From Bacteroidales bacterium (GTDB lineage Bacteria; Bacteroidota; Bacteroidia; Bacteroidales; UBA10428), in contig JAFGQQ010000026.1 of NCBI GenBank assembly GCA_016935595.1, positions 1 to 10,719 of the forward strand: DNA of 10,719 nt, given 5' to 3'. This document shows positions 1-7,395 of the stretch, piece by piece. Each line of letters opens with the position of its first letter. Within the stretch, counting starts at the first letter, position 1. The notes under the pieces are model-generated. The model saw only the letters and a list, made by a program, of their open reading frames with translations. It was not told where the DNA came from and did no database searches. The translations under genes and the position numbers were made by a program.

Positions 1-375
1 CAGTTTCAATATGCACCCTATCAATTCTCTTATAACAGAACAATTATAAGCACCAATATGGGCGATTGGGGAAATGCCCATAGCGAATATTTCGGACCTT
101 TGGCCGAATCGGGTGTATTTGGAATGGTTTCATTTATAATAATTGTAATTTCTGTAATAATTACTGCACTTCGTGTTTATAAAGAAGCCCGGGATAAAAA
201 TGTCAGGGCTTTAAGTCTTGCATTACTACTAGGTTTAGTTACTTATTTTATTCATGGTACATTAAATAACTTCCTGGATACTGATAAAGCATCGGCTCCT
301 TTCTGGGGATTTATTGCAATTATTGTTGCGCTTGATGTATATTATAAGGATAAAAAAATTGAGATAACGGGTTAA
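1..375 (+). CDS. O-antigen ligase/polymerase-like membrane protein, C-terminal fragment
   Basis: The reading frame is open from the first base of the window, so this is the 3' end (124 residues visible) of a larger gene; the first ATG in frame, at base 58, is not the true start. The fragment has an extracytoplasmic loop carrying W-G-N-A-H-S-E-Y (His at visible residue 27) followed by L-x-E-x-G-x-x-G. This is the usual signature of the Wzy/WaaL (Wzy_C) superfamily, which polymerises or ligates surface polysaccharide. Three hydrophobic segments follow, around visible residues 37-58, 70-88 and 99-114, and the protein ends in a short charged cytoplasmic tail, as in this family. Family members are usually about 400-500 residues, so roughly three quarters lie outside the window. 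It is the only plus-strand gene and converges on gdhA. Ligase, polymerase or a bactoprenol glycan exporter-type relative cannot be told apart from this end alone. Confidence 0.7.
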   Translation, partial: QFQYAPYQFSYNRTIISTNMGDWGNAHSEYFGPLAESGVFGMVSFIIIVISVIITALRVYKEARDKNVRALSLALLLGLVTYFIHGTLNNFLDTDKASAPFWGFIAIIVALDVYYKDKKIEITG

Positions 376-397
376 CCTTTGTTCAGTATAACAAATA

Positions 398-431
398 AAA
401 AACCGCCATGATTTGGTTCATAGCGGTTTTT
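398..431. terminator. Bidirectional rho-independent terminator between convergent genes
   Basis: A 14-bp inverted repeat (arms 398-411 and 418-431, one C/A mismatch) closes a 6-nt loop. The stem core is ACCGC/GCGGT, and the arms begin with A5 and end with T5, so each strand reads as a hairpin followed by a T run. It sits 22 bp after the plus-strand membrane gene and 31 bp beyond the minus-strand gdhA stop, so it can terminate both converging transcripts. Confidence 0.9.
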
Positions 432-462
432 ATTGTTTTAATTTAATTACAAACTTTCCAGA

Positions 463-1818
463 TTATACAACTCCTTGTGCTAACATTGCATTGGCAACTT
501 TAATAAACCCGCCAATATTAGCGCCATTTACATAATTAATGAAACCTGATTTATCTTTTCCGTATTTCTCACAGGTTTGGTGTATACTTGCCATAATTTG
601 TGCCAGTCGTGCATCAACTTCTTCGCGTGTCCAAGGCAAGCGCATTGAATTTTGTGTCATTTCAAGTCCTGATACTGATACGCCACCTGCATTTGCAGCT
701 TTTCCCGGTCCGTATAATACTTTAGCATTAATAAATACTTCAACAGCATCTGGGGTTGAAGGCATATTAGCTCCCTCAGAAATAGCAATACAACCATTTT
801 TGACCAGTTCTTTTGCATCATCTTCATTAATTTCATTTTGTGTTGCGCTCGGAAATGCAATATCGCATTTAATACCCCATGGGCGTTTATTTTCGTAATA
901 TTTAGCTTTTGGATATTTATCTACGTACTCTTTTATCCTGCCACGTTTAATATTCTTTAATTCCATAACCCATGCCAGTTTTTCAGTATTAATTCCATCT
1001 GGATCATGAATAAAACCAGCTGAGTCGGATAAAGTAACTGCTTTTCCACCTAATTGATTGACTTTTTCAACAGTGTACTGGGCTACGTTTCCTGATCCAC
1101 TTACGACAGCAATTTTACCTTTAATTCCTTCATTCCTTGTTTTTAACATTTCTGAAGCAAAATAAGTAGCACCATAACCGGTAGCTTCAGGGCGAATAAG
1201 GCTACCGCCCCATTCAAGGCCTTTACCGGTTAATACTCCGGTAAACTCATTTTTTATACGTTTATATTGTCCATACATAAAGCCAATTTCACGGCCGCCA
1301 ACTCCAATATCCCCGGCAGGAACATCAGTATCAGCCCCAACATGGCGATATAATTCCGTAATAAAACTTTGACAAAAACGCATTACTTCGTTATCGGATT
1401 TTCCTTTTGGATCAAAATCCGATCCTCCTTTTCCACCACCCATTGGAAGGGTTGTAAGACTGTTTTTAAATACTTGTTCAAAAGCAAGAAATTTCAAAAT
1501 TCCCAAGTTAACAGTCGGGTGAAACCTTAAGCCCCCTTTATAAGGGCCGATAGCGCTGTTCATCTGAATTCTGAAACCTCTGTTAATCTGGATTTCACCT
1601 TTATCGTCAATCCATGGTACCCTGAACATAATAACACGTTCAGGCTCAGCAATTCTTTCAAGAATCTTAGCCTGTCTATATTTTGGGTTTTCTTCAATAA
1701 AAGGCATCAATGATTCTGCCACTTCTTTGACCGCCTGGTGAAATTCAGATTCACCCGGGTTTTTGGCAATAACTTTTGCCATAAACTCATTTACTTTTAC
1801 ATTTAAAATATCTGCCAT
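463..1818 (-). CDS. gdhA: NADP-type glutamate dehydrogenase (hexameric, class I)
   Basis: The product reversibly converts 2-oxoglutarate, ammonium and NADPH to glutamate in the cytosol. At 451 residues it is close to the roughly 447 of the E. coli hexameric enzyme, so it looks full length. The substrate pocket is intact: GPYKGGLRFH (91-100, Lys94), FKNSLT with Lys118, the family signature PMGGGKGG with catalytic Lys130, and PAGDIGVGGRE with Asp170. The Rossmann coenzyme domain starts at about 235 with GSGNVAQ (241-247), and TLSDSAG (262-268) follows the second strand. The absence of an acidic residue directly ending that strand fits NADP(H), though NAD(P) dual use cannot be excluded. The start is fixed by an in-frame TAA immediately upstream (1822-1824, one codon before the ATG) and an A-rich leader without a Shine-Dalgarno. 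It lies 138 bp downstream of the response regulator, so it may have its own promoter, though I see no convincing one. Confidence 0.97.
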   Translation of the reverse strand: MADILNVKVNEFMAKVIAKNPGESEFHQAVKEVAESLMPFIEENPKYRQAKILERIAEPERVIMFRVPWIDDKGEIQINRGFRIQMNSAIGPYKGGLRFHPTVNLGILKFLAFEQVFKNSLTTLPMGGGKGGSDFDPKGKSDNEVMRFCQSFITELYRHVGADTDVPAGDIGVGGREIGFMYGQYKRIKNEFTGVLTGKGLEWGGSLIRPEATGYGATYFASEMLKTRNEGIKGKIAVVSGSGNVAQYTVEKVNQLGGKAVTLSDSAGFIHDPDGINTEKLAWVMELKNIKRGRIKEYVDKYPKAKYYENKRPWGIKCDIAFPSATQNEINEDDAKELVKNGCIAISEGANMPSTPDAVEVFINAKVLYGPGKAANAGGVSVSGLEMTQNSMRLPWTREEVDARLAQIMASIHQTCEKYGKDKSGFINYVNGANIGGFIKVANAMLAQGVV

Positions 1819-1936
1819 TTTTTATGTTTTTATAAATTAATAAAATAGAAATTTTTAAATTGAATCCATGTAAAAATAAGAAACTTCGATTCAAAAGGTA
1901 TTGACAAAATTCAAAATTGGGTGTAATACTTATAAC

Positions 1937-1955
1937 TTTCCGTAAAACACGGAAA
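1937..1955 (-). terminator. Small hairpin after the response regulator stop (possible weak terminator)
   Basis: A perfect 7-bp stem, TTTCCGT paired with ACGGAAA, with a 5-nt loop, begins 1 bp after the regulator's stop codon. On the minus strand it is followed by GTTATAAG rather than a T run, so as an intrinsic terminator it would be weak. It could instead protect the 3' end of the message or be incidental. Its position directly after a stop codon is the main argument for a role. Confidence 0.35.
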
Positions 1956-1956
1956 A

Positions 1957-2616
1957 TTATATCTCGATGATATTATTCTTGATTGCAAACTTTACCATAT
2001 CAACAGTTGTTTTCAGGTTTAGTTTTTGCATAATATGGTTTTTATGAGATTCAACTGTTCGAATGCTAATGAATAATTTATCTGCAATTTCCTTATTGGT
2101 AAAACTTTTCCCCCATAACTGCAAAACTTCAAATTCACGGGCGCTTAAACTCCTTAAGCCTTCAGAATAAGTTTTATTTTCGGTATTAAGGTTAATAATG
2201 TATTTATTTATAAGAAGGTGCGTAATTGACTGACTGTAATAATCGAAACCGTTCCTGAGTGTATATATAGCCTGGACTAACTCATTCTTATCAGTATCTT
2301 TTGTTAGAAAACCTTTAGCCCCCGCTTTTATTGATTTTAATATTTTTTCTTCATCATTATGGGCAGATAATATTAATACTTTAATATTTGGAAATTTTAT
2401 CCTTAATTGATCAATAAGGTTAATTATTTGAATATTAAAATTATGAACACTTACAATTAATATTTTTACCGGGGTGTTTGCAAGAGTATTTAATAAAGTA
2501 TTGGTATCCGAAACTGTCAGGTTAACTTCAATATCTGAAATATCTTTTAATAATAAACGAATCCCTTCTTGCACCAATTTATGTTCATCAAATATTCCAA
2601 TACTAATTTTATTCAT
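1957..2616 (-). CDS. LuxR/NarL-type response regulator with an aspartate-less receiver
   Basis: This 219-residue protein has the NarL/FixJ layout: receiver domain (about 3-120), linker, and LuxR-type helix-turn-helix (about 155-216). The DNA-binding domain is well conserved: LSAREFEVL, then TNKEIADKLFIS and RTVESHKNHIMQKL. The receiver keeps the acidic pair (Asp10, Glu11), the switch Ser84 in LILSAH and Lys106 in FLTKD. However, the strand that should end in the phosphorylated aspartate reads KILIVSV, with Ser56 at that site (codon AGT, 2449-2451). The protein therefore probably cannot be phosphorylated in the normal way, and may act constitutively or respond to protein contact or another ligand. 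The start is fixed by a TAA directly before the ATG. It lies 84 bp downstream of the 1529-residue sensor/ATP-grasp gene on the same strand, its most obvious partner; no histidine kinase is in the window. Target genes are unknown. Confidence 0.9.
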   Translation of the reverse strand: MNKISIGIFDEHKLVQEGIRLLLKDISDIEVNLTVSDTNTLLNTLANTPVKILIVSVHNFNIQIINLIDQLRIKFPNIKVLILSAHNDEEKILKSIKAGAKGFLTKDTDKNELVQAIYTLRNGFDYYSQSITHLLINKYIINLNTENKTYSEGLRSLSAREFEVLQLWGKSFTNKEIADKLFISIRTVESHKNHIMQKLNLKTTVDMVKFAIKNNIIEI

Positions 2617-2660
2617 TTATTATTGAGAGCTATAAAATCGGATTATAAAAATACAATAAA

Positions 2661-2677
2661 AATGGCATAATACCATT
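2661..2677 (-). terminator. Weak hairpin between the large sensor gene and the response regulator
   Basis: AATGG and CCATT form a 5-bp stem around a 7-nt AT-rich loop, followed on the minus strand by TTTATTG. It begins 23 bp after the stop of the 1529-residue gene. The stem is short and could at most attenuate transcription into the regulator; read-through is likely. In sequence this AT-rich it may be chance. Confidence 0.25.
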
Positions 2678-2700
2678 ATTTAATTATATAGCAAGGCATT

Positions 2701-5700
2701 TTATTGAATAATAACTGCTGTTTTTTCTATACCGTTCATTAATACTTTTAGTGGCTTATTAAAGCGTATATGAATAAAATGATTTGTACGGTTTACTATT
2801 ACTTGTTTCTTAAGCTTGCCCCAATGAATATAATCTGTATTCGAAGTGTCTAAAACAGTAAAATATCCTATATTTAAAGATGTAATGTTATGAAAAAAAT
2901 GGGAACCTAAAGACGATTCTAAAGGATAATCGGTTAAACTTATCTCAACTATTACCTTCGCATTTGAAATTTGTGACCAGTTCACAGGAATTCCAAGGAA
3001 CTGGTCGCGTGTTCCCCATCTTCCCGGGCCAATTAATACATATTGTTTATTTTGCTTTACCATTAAATCATTTAAATACTCAATTTCTGTGGTCATTTCA
3101 ATGGTCTTTAATTTATCGTATTTTTCAATATCAATATAAATTAAGTCCATGATATCAGTTATTTCACCGTTCCCAAGACTCGACTGGGTATATAAAAGAA
3201 TTTTTGATTTATTTAGGTTTTTAAAATCAACATTTTGAGCCTGTATGCTATTTAAAATTGGTTTAATCTGAAGTAAATAAAAAGATGGCAGGTCATTTTC
3301 CGATTTGGCCAGGTCAACTGCAAATTCAATCTCTACAGAATACCCAAGGGCTTCTTTTAAAGTATTCAGCATAACATTAATTGTTTCGGCCAATGGAATA
3401 TAATCGTATTTTAAAATATCGGCAAAATTCAATATTCTGGGCCCATACGCAGAAATACCTGTTTCAATCCTGTCATTATCAATATTATAAACCGATGCGC
3501 AATGGTTTAAAGTGCCATGAATTTCGGCTTCACTAATATCAAGTAATTTAAGGGCAGCAAGTTCACCATCTTTTAAATAATCTATATTTTTTTTTGAACA
3601 ATCAAGCGCATAAAAAACTGTTTGTGAATTATTGATTAAATCTTTTGTAGAATGCATTTCGATTCCGGGGTATTTGGGTGAAAACCTGAACGATTTATAA
3701 CCATTTACAACATATGAGCCCAATCCTAGTGCAATTGATGCAAACCCCTCTTCAGGTTTCATATGCGCAACAGGATAAAAATTATATGATTGGGCTATAC
3801 CGCTTATATGTGGGTAGTAATGCTTATTATATTGATTACCAACTAATTCCTGAAGCACAATAGCCATTTTCTCTTCTTCTGCTTTATGATGAATTACTTT
3901 AAAATATGACCTGGCATCATCGGAAAAAACTGAAGCATAAACCAATTTAATTGATTGAATTAGCCTTTCTAAAAGTAATTCTTTATCTTCGGTTTCATAA
4001 GGAATGATATAGGTATCAAAAATACCGGCAAAAGGCTGGGTATATGAATCTTCAGAAAGGCTTGATGACCGAACAGCAACGGGCTTATTAATCTGACTTA
4101 TAAATACTTCCAGTTTAGCAACAAGGCTGTCTGATAATTTGGCATTTACAAAAAGTTTTTTTATTTCAGAATATTTGATTTTAAGATTTGTAGATATTTT
4201 ATATAATGAATTAATTCTTATAAAATTTTCAAATTCATCCGTTCCAATAATAATTGTTTTTGGTGTCCTGATATTTATTCGTGATGTTAGTTCCGAAAAA
4301 TCGAGGTTATAAATTAAGGTATTAATAAATGCCAGTCCCCTCCCCTTTCCGCCTAAAGATCCGCTTGAATAACTGACAATATTTTTTTCATCAAGGGTTG
4401 AAGTTTCATCAAAGGCAAGGATTTTACCCCTTTTTTTGTCATTTTTATATGACCGGATTAATTCCAGATGAAAAGCTTTACATTCTTCGTAGGTTTCAAA
4501 ATCATCAACCCTGACCGGATTAAACATTTTTGCCAATTGTATTTCACCCCGGGCCATAAGCCATAGTGAAAATTGATTTTTGCGGGCATGCAGATAAAAC
4601 GATTCTTTGGGTATTTTATCAAGATAAGTTTCAAACTCACGCAACGATTTTGCAACTGCAATTGGTTTGCCTTGTGTATCGCGAAAAATAAAATCGCCAA
4701 AACCAAGATATTGAGTTAATATCTTTTCAAGGTCGTTTAATAACGTTTGTGAATTTTTGTTTATATAATGAATATTCAAATTTTGGGCTATTCTTTTATT
4801 TCGCATATCGGCAGATTGTAGAATAACAGGCAGGGTAATTCTTTGTGTTTTAATATACTTAATAAAATCAAACCCCGCTGATTTATTTAATTTTCCATCC
4901 TTTTCAAATTCAACATCAGAAATAACACATAAAAAAAAGTCTTTATATTTATTAAAAATATACATAGCGTCTTCATAATTTCTTGCCAGAAGAATTTTGG
5001 GACGGGAGCGCATCTTACAAATTTTATCCAGTTCGTTTTTTTCTACTTCCGGGAGTAATTTCTGCACCTGCCCGAAAACAATGGAATATAATATTTGCAA
5101 GTATGTCGAATAATAACTGGGAGAATCTTCAATTAATAAAATAATCCTTACTAAACCTATTCTCGTGTCGTTTTCGACATTGGTTTTGTCCTCGATCGAT
5201 TTTACAATGGAAAAAAATATCTGAGAATCGCCATTCCAAACAAATAACTTCTCGATGGATTTCGATGTTGAAGCAAGTTCTTCAAAATATTTTAAATTAT
5301 TTTTATGATTAAGCAATAAATAGATTGGTATTTCGGGATGGCTGTTTTTAATTGAATTACTAACTTCTATAGGGTATGTTCTGTCAATTCCAACCATAAC
5401 AATTACAATATCGAAACGAGTGGTAGACAGAAGGTTCAATGCGTCCTCTACAGATGTTACGCCTGTAATCCTGGGTAATGAAAACAGGCTGTACTGGTAA
5501 ATTTCGCCCATAAACCTTTCGAAAAACCCATCTTCAATTTCAAGGTTATAAGCATCGTATAAGGTCGCAACCAATAAAATTTCTTTTACCTTGTACTTCA
5601 TCATTTCAAGGTATATGTATTTATCGATTTTTTGCTGATTTAAAAGAAGTTGAAGAGGTTGTTTATTTTTAATTAATGATTCCCGGTATTCAAATGATTT

Positions 5701-7290
5701 TCGAACCTGGTCTTCTTTTGCCATTTTTTGCATTACAATTTCACGGCCTTTGTTACTATTAAGATACCCACTTAATAATTTTCCGATATTAATTAATAAC
5801 TGCCGTTCTTCTTTTAAAAAAGGTCCCTCATATTCTTTCGGAAATTCCTTTAAATAAAATACTTCAATACTTCCTTTTTTATTATCGATTGTAACAAAAT
5901 TTTCTTTCTGAAACCATATGGTTTCCTTAAAGTTTTTACTGATATAATGTTTGCCTTCAAAGCTTAACCTAACAACGGTATATTTCGGATATTGCCAGGA
6001 CTTGGGTAAAATTGTGCAAATTTCCTGCAAAGTATTATCTACGGTTATTCCTTTGGCAATAATCTGTGATGTTTGGTTTATACCCTTTAATTCTTTAAGG
6101 CGCTCTTTGTTTTCATTCAGTAATTTATTGAATATATCCCTAGTAGCTGAACCAGCTATTAAATTAGCAATGTTAACCAGTAAATTTCTTTCTTCTTTTA
6201 AAAAAGGGCCTTCGTCTTCAAGAGAAAACTCTTTTAAATAATAAATTTCAATTTCACCTTTAACATTCCCGGATGTCTCGAAAGTTTGTTTTTGAACCCA
6301 GGTAGTTTCAATAAATTCCCTGCTTTTAAAAACCTTATTTTTATATTTAATTTTTACTGCAGTATATTCAGGATATTGCCATGCATCAGGAAGTATTGAA
6401 CAAATTAATTGTAATGACTCTTCAATGGGCATATTTTGTTTTAGGATTTCAGTCGTTTGATTTATGCCCCTTAATTCTTTTAATCTTTCAGTATTTTGCG
6501 CAAATAACACCTGGAGTGCATTTTTTGTTGCTGAACCCGATATAAGAGCTGCCAGGTTATCTATAAGGCTTCTTTCTTCTTTTAAAAAAGGGCCTTCATG
6601 CTCATGAGGGAATTCTTTTAAATAATATATCTCTATTACTCCTTTTTTATGTCCGGGCGTTTCAAAAACCTGACTTTGTAACCAGGGTGTTTCATCGAAT
6701 TCCCGGCTTTTAAAAACTTTGTCTTCAAATATTATTTTTGCTGCAGTAAAACTTGGGTATTGCCAAGCTTCAGGGAGAAAAGAACAAATTTCCTGTAACG
6801 ATTCCTCAAGTGTCATCCCCTTTTTCAGAACTTCGGTTGTACGGTTTATGCCTTGTAATTCTTTTAACCTTTCTGTATTCTCATAAACCAGTTTTTTTAA
6901 GCGGTTTTGCGATATCATTCCTGATACAAGGGTACAGATATTTTCAAGAAATATTTCTTCTGTATTTTTCTGTTTATCAAGTTTAAAATCTTTCTGTAAG
7001 AAAAAAATTTCGATTTGGGCTTCCAATTGCTCTGGTATTGCAATTGACTTTTTTACAAAATTTTGCGATTCTTTGAAGTTATCCGAGCAATATTTTTGAT
7101 TATTATATAAAATTCTTGATGAAATATCTCGTGGGGCTAAGTATGCAAAAGGAATTATATTGCATATTTCCTGTAAAGCCTCATTAAGGGAGTTTTCCTT
7201 TTGTATTATTTTAATAATCTCATTCTCAATGATTATTTTTTTTAAGTTGTTATCTGAGGGCTCAAATATTTTATCATTAATAGTAACCAT
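2701..7290 (-). CDS. Multidomain signalling protein: 4 GAF-like modules, 2 receivers, PEP synthase/PPDK-type ATP-grasp domain
   Basis: A soluble 1529-residue protein with no signal peptide or membrane span. Domains in order: four GAF-like modules (about 15-140, 141-268, 269-396, 397-512; hallmarks LQEIC..LP.AWQYP, FKSREF, EGPFLKEER); a helical linker (515-560); a degenerate receiver (566-702, Met632 at the phospho-site); a receiver with a complete site (713-862: Glu721/Asp722, Asp792, Ser826, Lys845); a conserved linker (863-970); a pyruvate phosphate dikinase N-terminal-like ATP-grasp domain (971-1346: GGKGRGL with Lys982, VAVRSSS with Arg1074, IEFAVD with Glu1322, LLQIKP with Gln1341); and a C-terminal module (1347-1529: GPGRWG at 1421-1426, GSHFFHN at 1462-1468). 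The TGGxTxHAAI-type phosphohistidine domain and PEP-binding barrel of PEP synthase and PPDK are absent, so PEP synthesis is not expected. Residues 565-1529 match, from memory, a roughly 990-residue uncharacterised Bacteroidota family often labelled phosphoenolpyruvate synthase; the N-terminal sensor array is the addition. The start is fixed by an in-frame TAG seven codons upstream. It is probably transcribed with the regulator gene downstream. Confidence 0.9.
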   Translation of the reverse strand: MVTINDKIFEPSDNNLKKIIIENEIIKIIQKENSLNEALQEICNIIPFAYLAPRDISSRILYNNQKYCSDNFKESQNFVKKSIAIPEQLEAQIEIFFLQKDFKLDKQKNTEEIFLENICTLVSGMISQNRLKKLVYENTERLKELQGINRTTEVLKKGMTLEESLQEICSFLPEAWQYPSFTAAKIIFEDKVFKSREFDETPWLQSQVFETPGHKKGVIEIYYLKEFPHEHEGPFLKEERSLIDNLAALISGSATKNALQVLFAQNTERLKELRGINQTTEILKQNMPIEESLQLICSILPDAWQYPEYTAVKIKYKNKVFKSREFIETTWVQKQTFETSGNVKGEIEIYYLKEFSLEDEGPFLKEERNLLVNIANLIAGSATRDIFNKLLNENKERLKELKGINQTSQIIAKGITVDNTLQEICTILPKSWQYPKYTVVRLSFEGKHYISKNFKETIWFQKENFVTIDNKKGSIEVFYLKEFPKEYEGPFLKEERQLLINIGKLLSGYLNSNKGREIVMQKMAKEDQVRKSFEYRESLIKNKQPLQLLLNQQKIDKYIYLEMMKYKVKEILLVATLYDAYNLEIEDGFFERFMGEIYQYSLFSLPRITGVTSVEDALNLLSTTRFDIVIVMVGIDRTYPIEVSNSIKNSHPEIPIYLLLNHKNNLKYFEELASTSKSIEKLFVWNGDSQIFFSIVKSIEDKTNVENDTRIGLVRIILLIEDSPSYYSTYLQILYSIVFGQVQKLLPEVEKNELDKICKMRSRPKILLARNYEDAMYIFNKYKDFFLCVISDVEFEKDGKLNKSAGFDFIKYIKTQRITLPVILQSADMRNKRIAQNLNIHYINKNSQTLLNDLEKILTQYLGFGDFIFRDTQGKPIAVAKSLREFETYLDKIPKESFYLHARKNQFSLWLMARGEIQLAKMFNPVRVDDFETYEECKAFHLELIRSYKNDKKRGKILAFDETSTLDEKNIVSYSSGSLGGKGRGLAFINTLIYNLDFSELTSRINIRTPKTIIIGTDEFENFIRINSLYKISTNLKIKYSEIKKLFVNAKLSDSLVAKLEVFISQINKPVAVRSSSLSEDSYTQPFAGIFDTYIIPYETEDKELLLERLIQSIKLVYASVFSDDARSYFKVIHHKAEEEKMAIVLQELVGNQYNKHYYPHISGIAQSYNFYPVAHMKPEEGFASIALGLGSYVVNGYKSFRFSPKYPGIEMHSTKDLINNSQTVFYALDCSKKNIDYLKDGELAALKLLDISEAEIHGTLNHCASVYNIDNDRIETGISAYGPRILNFADILKYDYIPLAETINVMLNTLKEALGYSVEIEFAVDLAKSENDLPSFYLLQIKPILNSIQAQNVDFKNLNKSKILLYTQSSLGNGEITDIMDLIYIDIEKYDKLKTIEMTTEIEYLNDLMVKQNKQYVLIGPGRWGTRDQFLGIPVNWSQISNAKVIVEISLTDYPLESSLGSHFFHNITSLNIGYFTVLDTSNTDYIHWGKLKKQVIVNRTNHFIHIRFNKPLKVLMNGIEKTAVIIQ
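5755..6870 (-). repeat. Tandem 384-bp coding repeat (three near-identical-length GAF-like modules)
   Basis: Three in-frame units encode residues 141-268 (6870-6487), 269-396 (6486-6103) and 397-512 (6102-5755) of the large sensor protein. Landmarks recur at exactly 128 codons: ERLKEL at Arg141, Arg269 and Arg397, and LQxIC at Leu165, Leu293 and Leu421. The DNA also repeats: CTTTTAAAAA on the plus strand occurs at 5811, 6195 and 6579, exactly 384 bp apart. A fourth, more diverged unit precedes them (about 7248-6871, LQEIC at Leu39, offset 126 residues). It lacks the WQYP and EGPFLKEER motifs. The pattern indicates module duplication within the gene. Confidence 0.93.
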
Positions 7291-7308
7291 GCTATAAATT
7301 ATATTGTA

Positions 7309-7342
7309 CTAAATTATAAAATACTTTGACCAAAACAGCAAA
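7309..7342 (-). promoter_or_regulatory. Candidate Bacteroidota-type promoter for the 1529-residue gene
   Basis: On the minus strand TTTG (7342-7339) lies 22 bp upstream of TAATTTAG (7316-7309). The latter matches the Bacteroidota -7 consensus TAnnTTTG in all but one of its defined positions. Spacing is slightly longer than usual and the region is very AT-rich, so this is tentative. If used, transcription would start only about 10 bases before the ATG at 7290. Read-through from the upstream nfn operon is an alternative, since no good terminator separates them. Confidence 0.3.
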
Positions 7343-7354
7343 AAACTGGCATCA

Positions 7355-7372
7355 AATAATTAGCTAAATATT
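7355..7372. promoter_or_regulatory. Imperfect 18-bp palindrome, possible operator
   Basis: AATAATTAGCTAAATATT is an inverted repeat in which 8 of 9 base pairs match, centred at 7363/7364. It lies just upstream of the candidate promoter of the sensor/ATP-grasp gene. Such symmetry could be a binding site for a dimeric regulator such as the LuxR-type protein encoded downstream. AT-rich sequence produces such palindromes by chance, so support is weak. Confidence 0.25.
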
Positions 7373-7395
7373 AATTATGAAGGCAATTCGATCAA

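Noticed and set aside
539..898. Open frame opposite gdhA, and similar frames opposite or out of frame at 657-860, 2964-3152, 4458-4706, 5951-6241, 6753-6986, 7578-7769, 8414-8767, 9593-9889 and 9907-10158.
   Set aside because: All lie entirely or almost entirely inside well-supported genes in another frame and show no recognisable domain or plausible codon pattern.
1901..1929. Plus-strand TTGACA, 17-bp spacer, TAATAC, resembling a sigma-70 promoter.
   Set aside because: The -10 match is poor (3 of 6), it would only drive antisense RNA into the response regulator gene, and Bacteroidota promoters follow a different consensus (TTTG / TAnnTTTG).
2701..7290. Annotation of the large protein as a functional phosphoenolpyruvate synthase or pyruvate phosphate dikinase.
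   Set aside because: Only the ATP-grasp domain is present; no phosphohistidine motif or C-terminal PEP/pyruvate-binding barrel can be found in the 183 residues that follow it.
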